DNA from: Wenjunlia vitaminophila DSM 41686 | GTDB taxonomy: Bacteria > Actinomycetota > Actinomycetes > Streptomycetales > Streptomycetaceae | Assembly: GCF_000380165.1 (NCBI RefSeq) | Contig: NZ_KB904669.1 | Span: forward strand, 186,185 to 250,184 | Length of the DNA: 64,000 bases | Reading direction: 5' to 3' | Shown here: positions 58,071 to 64,000 of the stretch, piece by piece | Position numbering within the stretch: the stretch's first letter is position 1 | Layout of the letters: every line of letters starts with the position of its first letter | Notes under the pieces: model-generated | What the model was told of the DNA's origin: nothing | What the model saw: the letters and a program-made list of their open reading frames with translations, nothing else | Databases searched by the model: none | Program-made: the position numbers and the translations under genes

Positions 58071-58076
58071 CCCCGG

Positions 58077-58107
58077 GGCGCCCGTGACCCAGGACGTCAC
58101 GGGCGCC
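58077..58107. terminator. Terminator of the bkd operon
   Basis: GGCGCCCGTGAC pairs perfectly with GTCACGGGCGCC around a 7-base loop, starting 7 bases after the bkdC stop. Confidence 0.8.
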
Positions 58108-58178
58108 ACCCGAGCGGGCATCGACCCACCACGGCATCGGCCGTCCCGCGGGCCGGGCCCCGCGGCGATACTCGGACC

Positions 58179-58886
58179 ATGCTCACCGGTGTCACGGACT
58201 ATGACGCGATCATCCTCGCGGGGGGACAGGCACGCCGTCTGGGGGGTGTGGACAAACCCGGACTGCGGGTGGGCGGCAGCAGCCTGCTGGAACGGGTCCT
58301 CGGCGCCTGCGCCGGGGCGGCGCGGCTGATCGTGGTCGGCCCGCCCCGCCCGGTGGCCGAGCCGCACACCGCGGCGTCGGTGCGCTGGACCCGCGAGAAC
58401 CCGCCCGGCGGCGGCCCCCTCCCCGCGCTCGCCGCCGGGCTGGAACTGGTGACCGCGGACCTGGTGCTGCTGCTCGCCGCCGACCTGCCGTTCATGAACG
58501 CGGGAACGGTACGGAGACTGCTCGCCGAGGCCGTGTCCACCGACACGTTCACGCCTGGCGACACGTCCGCGCCCGCCGGTGCGCCCGCCGGTGCGCCCGC
58601 CGATGTGCCTGGCGGCGCCTCGGGCGGTGCCGACACGCCCGACGGCGCCGTGCTCGTCGATGCCGACGGCCATGACCAGCCACTGGCCGCCGCCTACCGG
58701 ACCGAGTCGCTCCGGGCCGGCCTCGACCGGCTCACCGCCGAGCACGGCACCCTGGCCGGCGTCGCCCTGCGCCGCCTGGTCTCCCCACTGACGCTGCGCC
58801 GGGTCGCGGACCGGGAGGGCACCTCGTTCGACTGTGACACCTGGGACGACGTCACCGCGGTGCGGGCCCGCATGGGGGAGGTCTGA
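58179..58886 (+). CDS. mobA: Molybdenum cofactor guanylyltransferase-like protein (MobA)
   Basis: The protein has 235 residues. The nucleotidyltransferase signature is IILAGGQARRLGGVDKPGL at about 10-28, with LAADLPFM and DQPLAAAYR later. It should convert Mo-molybdopterin to its guanine dinucleotide. A Pro/Gly/Ala repeat (about 131-155) is an unusual insertion. Its 3' 69 bases (58818-58886) recur in decayed form at 61501-61569 next to DUF6457. A TGTGGACAA DnaA-box match at 58247 lies in the coding sequence and is probably codon-driven. Confidence 0.88.
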   Translation: MLTGVTDYDAIILAGGQARRLGGVDKPGLRVGGSSLLERVLGACAGAARLIVVGPPRPVAEPHTAASVRWTRENPPGGGPLPALAAGLELVTADLVLLLAADLPFMNAGTVRRLLAEAVSTDTFTPGDTSAPAGAPAGAPADVPGGASGGADTPDGAVLVDADGHDQPLAAAYRTESLRAGLDRLTAEHGTLAGVALRRLVSPLTLRRVADREGTSFDCDTWDDVTAVRARMGEV

Positions 58887-58911
58887 GGCCGCCGGCGCCC
58901 GGCACCCGCGC

Positions 58912-59014
58912 CTTCACCGTCAGTTCACCCCGGCACTACCCGGGCTCTGTCGCACCGTCGGTACCGTGGCCGACGCTTACGCCGACCGTTCACCCCGCTG
59001 ACCTTTCACCCCGG
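58912..59014 (+). promoter_or_regulatory. PHO-box-like direct repeats upstream of the phosphodiesterase gene
   Basis: CTTCACCGTCA and GTTCACCCCGG (58912-58933) are two adjacent 11-base units matching the Streptomyces PhoP direct-repeat pattern GTTCACC-N4. GTTCACCCCGC (58988-58998) and TTTCACCCCGG (59004-59014) lie nearer the gene. PhoP control of glpQ genes is known in S. coelicolor, so phosphate-dependent expression is a reasonable inference. Confidence 0.7.
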
Positions 59015-59068
59015 AGACCCGGTGCCCTCCCGCCGCCGGGCGCTCGTCCCACCACACGAAGGCTGACC

Positions 59069-60160
59069 ATGAACCGCTGGCGCACGCTCGTCCCCGCAGC
59101 ACTGCTCGCCGGCACCGCGGTCCTCACCGCCGTGCCGGCAACCGCCTCCGCAGACCCCGCCCGGCCCACCGGTGACGGCCCCGTGGCCGGACAGCACCGG
59201 GGCGGCTTCGACCTCCAGGCGCACCGCGGCGGCCTCGGGCTGCGTCCGGAGTCCACCCTGGCCTCGTTCGCCAACGGCCTGGAGGTGGGCGTCTCCACGC
59301 TCGAACTCGACGTGCAGATCACCGAGGACGGCCAGGCCGTGGTCACCCACGACCGGAAGGTCAACGGTGCCAAGTGCCGCGACACCGCGCCGGTGGTCCC
59401 CGGTGACCCGGAGTTCCCCTACGCCGGCAAGTACGTCAACACCCTGACGCTGGCCCAGGTGCGGACGCTGGACTGCGGCTCGCAGACGCTGCCGCAGTTC
59501 CCCGAGCAGGTGCCCGCCCCGGGCGCCAGGATGCCCCTGCTGAGTGAGGTGTTCGACCTCGTCAAGCAGTACCGCGCCTACGACGTGAAGCTCAACGTGG
59601 AGACGAAGGTGGAGGCCGGGGCGCCGTCCGAGACGGCGCCGCGCGAGCAGTTCGTGCAGGTCACCGCGCGGGAGATCCGCCGGGCCGGCATGCTCCGCCA
59701 GGTCACCGTGCAGAGCTTCGACTGGGGCGCGCTGATGCGGATGCGCGAGGTGGAGCCCCGTCTGCCGCTGGTCGCCCTGGACAACGGCAGCTTCCTCCAG
59801 GTGGGTCGGCCGGGCGCCTCCCCGTGGCTCGGCGGCATCGACATCGACGACTTCGGCGGCGACCCGCTGAAGGCCGTGAAGTCGTTCGGGGCGAGCGCCT
59901 ACTCGCCGGTGCACGGCAACCCGCAGAACGGCACCGTGCAGGACCCGGACTACGTGCCCTACGTCACCGCGGACACGGTGCGGCGGGCCCACCGGCTCGG
60001 CCTGAAGGTCGTTCCGTGGACCGTCGATGACGCCCCCACCATGCACAAGCTGATCGACGACGGCGTGGACGGCATCATCACGGACTACCCGGACCGGCTC
60101 CGCGAGGTGCTCGCCGACCGCGGCTACCCGCTCCCCAGGCAGCACCGCGCCCACAACTGA
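59069..60160 (+). CDS. glpQ: Secreted glycerophosphodiester phosphodiesterase (GlpQ-like)
   Basis: The protein has 363 residues. A signal peptide (about 1-29, ending ATASA) directs export. The GDPD barrel has QAHRGGLGLRPESTLASF with the catalytic His, LELDVQITEDGQAVVTHDRKV with metal ligands and second His, VQSFDWGAL, and DGIITDYPDRL near the end. It releases glycerol phosphate from deacylated phospholipids or teichoic acid fragments outside the cell. PHO-box-like repeats precede it. Confidence 0.93.
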   Translation: MNRWRTLVPAALLAGTAVLTAVPATASADPARPTGDGPVAGQHRGGFDLQAHRGGLGLRPESTLASFANGLEVGVSTLELDVQITEDGQAVVTHDRKVNGAKCRDTAPVVPGDPEFPYAGKYVNTLTLAQVRTLDCGSQTLPQFPEQVPAPGARMPLLSEVFDLVKQYRAYDVKLNVETKVEAGAPSETAPREQFVQVTAREIRRAGMLRQVTVQSFDWGALMRMREVEPRLPLVALDNGSFLQVGRPGASPWLGGIDIDDFGGDPLKAVKSFGASAYSPVHGNPQNGTVQDPDYVPYVTADTVRRAHRLGLKVVPWTVDDAPTMHKLIDDGVDGIITDYPDRLREVLADRGYPLPRQHRAHN

Positions 60161-60178
60161 GCCCACAACTGAGCCCGC

Positions 60179-60213
60179 ACCCGGGCGCCGCGCGGTCCGT
60201 GCGGCGCCCGGGT
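60179..60213. terminator. Terminator after the phosphodiesterase gene, followed by short tandem repeats
   Basis: ACCCGGGCGCCGC pairs with GCGGCGCCCGGGT (13 bp) around a 9-base loop. Right after it, TCCGTGTGGCGCCC occurs twice at 16-base spacing; before it CCCACAACTGAG is partly duplicated. The repeats suggest slippage in a hairpin-rich spacer. Confidence 0.75.
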
Positions 60214-60363
60214 CCGTGTGGCGCCCGGGTCCGTGTGGCGCCCCGGGGTCGCGGTCCGTGTGACGTCCGGCGCCGGCCGGGGAGGCGCCGCGCGGCTGGC
60301 GGGCCACGGCGGCTTCGTGGGGCGTTCACCCGCTGGTCGCCCGCGGGCCCTACGGTTCCGGCC

Positions 60364-61425
60364 ATGCGCGATCACCGTCCTTCCCGACGCTCCCTGCTGG
60401 CCGGCTCCCTGGGTGGGGCCGCCGCCCTGGCCCTCGGCCCCGGGCCCGCCGCCGCCGCCGACGACGTCCAGCACCGTCCCCGACGGCGGCTGAGCGTGCT
60501 CGTCGCCTCCAACGAACCGTGGGGCACCTACCACACCAGACCGCTGCTCGCCGAGGCCGCCCGCCAGGGCCACCGGCTGACGCACCTGGTCCCCGACCTC
60601 TCCCGGGTCGCCGCGGGCGACCCGGTGCCGGTGGCCGTCCCCGGCGCGGAGCCGCCCGCGGACCTGCTGGTCGTCACCGGCGCCGGGGACTGGCCCGTGG
60701 ACTGCGCGGCCCGCCTGCTGACACGTCCCGGGCTGCCCCTGGTGGCCTCCTCCCTCGCCTACCTCAAGCCCGAGCGGGCCCCGCGCGCGGGCGAGCTGCG
60801 CCGGCGGCTGCGCGCGGTCACCTCCTCCTCCCCGGCCGAGGCGCGGGCCTTCTCCGCGTACCTCGGCACCGACCGGCCGGTCCGCGTGGTCGGCTCGCCA
60901 CAGACCGACGACCTGCCGCCCCGCCGGCCGGAGAAGGACCTGGTGCTGGTCCTCACCAGCGTCACCCACCCCGACGCCACCGGAGCCGCCGCTCCCGGCA
61001 CCGAACTGCTGCTCGCCTCCGCCGGGGAACTCGCCGCCGCCGGGAAGAGAGTGCTGGTCGGACTGCACCCCCGCGAGGACCGCTCGCTGTGGGACCGGTA
61101 CGAGATCAGCGACGTCCCCTCGGTGACCGCCGCCGCCCGTGCCGAGGCGGCGATCGGCATCCCCGGCACCGTCTTCCCCCTGGTCGCCGCGGTCGGCACC
61201 CCGGTGGTGGGCTGCACCGACCCCCGGCTCGCCGTCCCCGACTACCTGCTGGACGTCTGCTCCAGCACCGTCGCCGACGCCGGCCAGGCGGTTCCCGCCG
61301 TGGCGGGCGCCCGCCTCCCGGCCGCCGACGTGCTGGCCGACGCCGTGGGGCCGGTCGGCGGCTCGGCGCGCCGCCTGTTGGGGGTCTGGGCCGACGCCGT
61401 CCACGGTGGTGGCCCCGCCCGGTGA
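60364..61425 (+). CDS. Protein with Tat signal peptide and glycosyltransferase-B-like fold, function unknown
   Basis: The protein has 353 residues. It starts MRDHRPSRRSLLAGSLGGAA, a twin-arginine signal ending near AAAAD (about 33). The mature part has alternating strands and helices (RRLSVLVASNEPWGTYHTRPLLAEA, LLVVTGAGDWPV, VRVVGSPQTDDLPP, VLVLTSVTHP, KRVLVGLHPRED, AAIGIPGTVFPLVAAVGTPVVG) resembling glycosyltransferase-B or CDP-glycerol glycerophosphotransferase-like domains. No catalytic residues can be assigned. It shares the interruption of the mobA-DUF6457 locus with the phosphodiesterase. Confidence 0.7.
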   Translation: MRDHRPSRRSLLAGSLGGAAALALGPGPAAAADDVQHRPRRRLSVLVASNEPWGTYHTRPLLAEAARQGHRLTHLVPDLSRVAAGDPVPVAVPGAEPPADLLVVTGAGDWPVDCAARLLTRPGLPLVASSLAYLKPERAPRAGELRRRLRAVTSSSPAEARAFSAYLGTDRPVRVVGSPQTDDLPPRRPEKDLVLVLTSVTHPDATGAAAPGTELLLASAGELAAAGKRVLVGLHPREDRSLWDRYEISDVPSVTAAARAEAAIGIPGTVFPLVAAVGTPVVGCTDPRLAVPDYLLDVCSSTVADAGQAVPAVAGARLPAADVLADAVGPVGGSARRLLGVWADAVHGGGPAR

Positions 61426-61500
61426 CGCGGGGCGGCCCCGGTGGTGACGGTCTCCCGGTCGGCCCCTGGTCCCCCGCCCGGCGGGGCGGGGGACCGACCT

Positions 61501-61569
61501 GGCACCTCGTTCGACTACGACACCTGGGACGACGTCACCGCGGTGCGAGCCGGCATCGGTAAGGATTGA
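61501..61569 (+). pseudogene. Residual 3' end of a mobA copy
   Basis: These 69 bases match the 3' end of mobA (58818-58886) at 60 positions, including the stop codon. They would encode GTSFDYDTWDDVTAVRAGIGKD and then stop, with no upstream mobA sequence. They lie directly before the DUF6457 gene, where mobA would be expected. Confidence 0.85.
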
Positions 61570-61572
61570 CTC

Positions 61573-61839
61573 GTGCTGGAGACATGGATCGCTCAGGTCA
61601 AGTCCGAACTCGGCATCGAGCTGGAGGTGGACACCGCCGTACTGCTCGACCTCGCCCGGGACGCCGCGCACGGGGTGGCCAGGCCGGCCGCGCCGCTCAC
61701 CACCTTCCTGGTCGGCTACGCCGCGGGACGGGCCGGCGGTGATCCGCAGGCGGTGGCGGAGGCCGCGCGGAAGGCCCAGTCGCTCGCGCTGGCCTGGGCC
61801 GAACAGCAGGAACGCGCAGCCGAAGAGCCCACGCCATGA
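61573..61839 (+). CDS. DUF6457 protein associated with molybdenum cofactor genes
   Basis: The protein has 88 residues from GTG (MLETWIAQVKSELGIELEVDTAVLLDLARDAAHGV...). It is a small helical domain (TTFLVGYAAGRAGG) that in actinobacteria is encoded after, or fused to, MobA. It starts 3 bases after the mobA remnant and overlaps moeA by ATGA. The function is unknown; context points to cofactor delivery. Confidence 0.85.
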   Translation: MLETWIAQVKSELGIELEVDTAVLLDLARDAAHGVARPAAPLTTFLVGYAAGRAGGDPQAVAEAARKAQSLALAWAEQQERAAEEPTP

Positions 61840-63200
61840 CGTCCAGGACCGAGTCCGACCAGGCCCGTCCTCCCGGCGACCCGGCCCCCGCGCAGCCGTC
61901 GTCCGCCCCGCCGCCGGACCCCGCAGCGACGGACGAGGGCCCCCGGGGCACCCCCCGCCACCCCGCCCACCGCAACTCCGTCGACTGGCCCGAGGCGCGG
62001 CGGATCGCCGCGGACGCCCCCACGGGGCCGCTCCCGACGGTCGTGCTGCCCCTGGCCGAGGCCAGAGGCAGGGTCCTCGCGCAGCCACTGACCGCGCTCA
62101 CCGACCTGCCGGCGTTCGACACCTCCGCCATGGACGGTTGGGCCGTCGCAGGACCGGGCCCCTGGCGGCTCAGCGGCAGGGTGCTCGCCGGTGAACAGGG
62201 CCCGGTGTCGCTCCCGGACGGCACCGCCGTCGGCATCGCCACCGGCGCCCGACTCCCCCGGGGCGCCACCGCGGTGCTGCGCAGCGAACACGGCACCGTG
62301 CGCCGGGGCACCCTGCACGCCACCGAGCCGGGCGGCCCGCAGCCCGGACAGGACGTGCGGCCCCGCGGCCAGGAGTGCCACTCCGGGGACGAGTTGCTCC
62401 CGGCCGGCGCCGTCGTCACGCCGGTGGTCCTGGGGCTCGCCGCCGCCGCCGGGTACGACGAGCTGGCGCTGTTCCCCCGGCCCACGGTCGAGGTGCTGGT
62501 GCTCGGCGACGAACTGCTCACCGCGGGGCTCCCCGAGGACGGCCGCATCCGCGACGCCCTCGGGCCCTTCCTCCACCCCTGGTTGTGCGCGCTCGGTGCC
62601 GAGGTGCTGGCCACCCGGCGGATCACCGACGAGGCCGAGGCCCTGCTGGACGCCGTGGCGAACAGCGCCGCCGACGTGGTCGTCACCACCGGCGGCACCG
62701 CGTCCGGCCCCGTCGACTTCGTCAAGCCGGTCCTGCGCAGGCTCGGCGCCGGCCTCCTGGTGGACGGGGTGCGGGTGCGGCCGGGGCATCCCATGCTGCT
62801 CGCCGAACTGCCCGGCGGACGCCACTTGGTCGGACTGCCCGGGAACCCCCTGGCCGCGGTCTCCGGCGTGGTCACCCTGGTGCAGCCCCTGCTGCGTGCC
62901 CTCGCCGGACACCCGGCGCCCCCCACCGGCACCGCACGTGCCGCCGCCGCCGTTCCGGGCCACCCGGTGGACACCCGTCTGGTCCCGGTCGCCCTCGGCT
63001 CCGGGGCGGAGGTTCCGCCGTTGGCCCGTCCGCTGCGCTTCAACGGTCCGGCGATGCTGCGCGGGTTGGCCACCGCGGACGCCCTCGCCGTCGTCCCACC
63101 CGGCGGTTCCGCGGCCGGCGACGACGTCGAGCTGCTGGCCCTGCCCTGGGCCCGTACCGCCCTTCCCGCGGGAGCCTCCGAGTCGCCTTCGCCCACCTGA
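61836..63200 (+). CDS. moeA: Molybdopterin molybdenumtransferase (MoeA)
   Basis: The protein has 454 residues. After a Pro-rich, probably disordered N-terminus (about 1-45) come MoeA motifs: LPAFDTSAMDGWAV, IATGARLPRGATAVLRSE, DVVVTTGGTASGPVDFVKPVL, LPGNPLAAVSGVVTLV. It inserts molybdate into adenylylated molybdopterin. Coupled to DUF6457, it completes the cofactor set with mobA. Confidence 0.93.
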   Translation: MTSRTESDQARPPGDPAPAQPSSAPPPDPAATDEGPRGTPRHPAHRNSVDWPEARRIAADAPTGPLPTVVLPLAEARGRVLAQPLTALTDLPAFDTSAMDGWAVAGPGPWRLSGRVLAGEQGPVSLPDGTAVGIATGARLPRGATAVLRSEHGTVRRGTLHATEPGGPQPGQDVRPRGQECHSGDELLPAGAVVTPVVLGLAAAAGYDELALFPRPTVEVLVLGDELLTAGLPEDGRIRDALGPFLHPWLCALGAEVLATRRITDEAEALLDAVANSAADVVVTTGGTASGPVDFVKPVLRRLGAGLLVDGVRVRPGHPMLLAELPGGRHLVGLPGNPLAAVSGVVTLVQPLLRALAGHPAPPTGTARAAAAVPGHPVDTRLVPVALGSGAEVPPLARPLRFNGPAMLRGLATADALAVVPPGGSAAGDDVELLALPWARTALPAGASESPSPT

Positions 63201-63522
63201 CCCGCGTCGCCTCCCCCCGAACCGCTGGGCCGCACACCCGGAGGACGGCGGGCGCAGGGAGGCTCGGGGGCGGAAAAACGTTGGCCCGTCCGCGCCGGGC
63301 TGCCGCATCCTCGTTTCCATGCCCGTTCCCCAACGACCGACGACGGACCAGCCTCCCGGCAGCACCCCACCCCGATGCGCCGTCCGGGCCGTGCACACCG
63401 CCTCCACGGTCACCGTCTACCTCTGATCTTGCGTAGTGCTCCGTGCTTTAGGGCGGAGGTGAAGCGCGTCCTTGGCCCGGAGGTGCGAAGCGCTGGAGTT
63501 CTCTGCGCTTGCGGGGTGACGG
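63201..63522. other. Intergenic region between moeA and the IS200/IS605 transposase
   Basis: No gene is supported. The left part is ordinary GC-rich spacer. From about 63426 the sequence becomes the end of the transposable element, with the CTCCG/CGGAG hairpin at 63439-63458 and AAGCG repeats (GAAGCGCG, GCGAAGCGC). Confidence 0.5.
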
Positions 63523-63951
63523 TCAGACAGGCCGTTTCTGGTTCTCGATGTACTGCTTTACGACGGTCAGTGGTGTGCCGCCGCAGCTTCCGGCGAAGTA
63601 GGAGCCGGACCAGAAGTGTCCCCCCCACAGGTACCGGCGGACGTGGCTGTCGTACTCCTTGCGCAGCAGACGGGCCGAGACGCCCTTGAGGGAGTTGACC
63701 AGCTTGGAGAGCTGGACCTTGGGCGGGTAGTGCACCAGGAGGTGCACGTGGTCGTCCTCGCCGTTGAACTGCTTGAGTTCGGCCTCGAAGTCCTCGCAGA
63801 CCTCCCGCATGATCTCCTCACAGCGCGTGAGCATGGCGTCCGTCATGGCCTTGCGCCGGTACTTCGTGACGAAAACCAAGTGGACATGCAGGTGGTAGAC
63901 GACGTGACGTCCAGTACGTACGTCGGGATTGGGGTTCCATCTCGGTGACAT
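63523..63951 (-). CDS. tnpA: IS200/IS605 TnpA transposase (HUH Y1)
   Basis: The protein has 142 residues, full length for TnpA. The HUH motif is His68-Val-His70 in DDHVHLLVHYPP, and the nucleophile is Tyr134 in VKQYIENQ. The fold elements YHLHVHLVFVTKYRR and LWGGHFWSGSYF match the family. It cuts and joins single-stranded ends, usually at hairpins. No frameshift is seen, so the gene may be active. Confidence 0.95.
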   Translation of the reverse strand: MSPRWNPNPDVRTGRHVVYHLHVHLVFVTKYRRKAMTDAMLTRCEEIMREVCEDFEAELKQFNGEDDHVHLLVHYPPKVQLSKLVNSLKGVSARLLRKEYDSHVRRYLWGGHFWSGSYFAGSCGGTPLTVVKQYIENQKRPV

Positions 63952-63974
63952 GAACCAAACGATAGAGTGATCGC

Positions 63975-64000
63975 ATGAACTCGGAACTTGACCTGGTCAA
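63975..64000 (+). CDS. Probable start of TnpB-like gene (partial)
   Basis: ATG at 63975 begins MNSELDLV, divergent from tnpA at 23 bases' distance, the IS605 arrangement for tnpB. Only eight codons are visible, so identity rests on context alone. TnpB proteins are RNA-guided nucleases. Confidence 0.4.

Larger units (their letters stand above)
63426..64000. mobile_element. IS200/IS605-family element, cut by the window edge
   Basis: A TnpA gene (minus) and the first codons of a divergent gene (plus) are flanked on the left by GCGTAGTGCTCCGTGCTTTA followed by GGGCGGAGG, the sort of subterminal hairpin found at IS605-type ends. The left boundary is an estimate; the right end is outside the window. 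Confidence 0.7.

Noticed and set aside
58247-58255. DnaA box in mobA
   Set aside because: TGTGGACAA falls on conserved Val-Asp-Lys codons of the nucleotidyltransferase motif and is isolated.

Overview
The window is high-GC actinobacterial chromosome. It is most likely from a Streptomyces or close relative: GC-rich codon use, GTG/TTG starts, many translationally coupled ATGA/GTGA overlaps, and the order DUF5324 - cyclophilin - rhomboid - crgA - DUF881 - class E sortases - pknB - pbpA - rodA/ftsW - PP2C - two FHA genes - tRNA-Leu, which I recall from the oriC-proximal region of Streptomyces chromosomes. A four-box DnaA-box cluster (4260-4456) and a parS-like site (46852-46865) also fit an origin-proximal position, although dnaA/oriC itself is not here.

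Layout. 1-2538: truncated AlkZ-type winged-helix protein, HxlR regulator, DUF5324 protein. 2765-9815: cyclophilin, rhomboid protease, DnaA-box intergenic region, crgA, and a cell-envelope block with three sortase-family genes (one lacking the catalytic cysteine), a small membrane protein and a PabA-like glutaminase. 9843-12762 (minus): an HTTM membrane protein / DUF5819 pair and a secreted His/Lys-rich protein. 12981-21295 (minus): the envelope/division signalling operon (Ser/Thr kinase with PASTA domains, PBP, SEDS polymerase, PP2C, two FHA proteins). 21925-22011: tRNA-Leu(CAG) followed by strong hairpins. 22861-27341: KhtTU-like K+/H+ antiporter, GH36 alpha-galactosidase, and a small protein behind an 18-bp perfect inverted repeat. 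27475-33183: SpoIIE-type phosphatase, DUF2252, J-domain-like and rhodanese genes.

33241-48920 holds a phenylacetate (Paa) catabolic locus in two pieces: paaABCDE (minus) and paaN / paaH-paaK-paaR. Between them lie a second DUF5819/HTTM pair, a VapBC module, a SpoU methyltransferase, an ECF sigma/CU044_5270 pair and a Phd/RelE-like toxin-antitoxin module bracketed by a duplicated 51-bp hairpin repeat. The motif ACCGA-N4-TCGGT sits in front of paaA, between paaN and paaH, and also in front of the branched-chain keto-acid dehydrogenase operon at 54357-58070, suggesting one TetR regulator (PaaR, 48303-48920) may oversee both.

48996-53393: three coupled small ORFs divergent from an XRE/DUF397 pair, a tyrosine phosphatase, an NAD-binding oxidoreductase and a CysRS-like protein without catalytic motifs. 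53510-58070: Lrp regulator and bkd operon. 58179-63200: molybdenum-cofactor genes mobA ... DUF6457-moeA, split by a secreted phosphodiesterase (with PHO-box-like repeats upstream) and a Tat-signal protein; a decayed copy of the mobA 3' end remains just before DUF6457, marking how the locus was interrupted. 63426-64000: an IS200/IS605-type element (TnpA, and probably the start of TnpB) running off the right edge.
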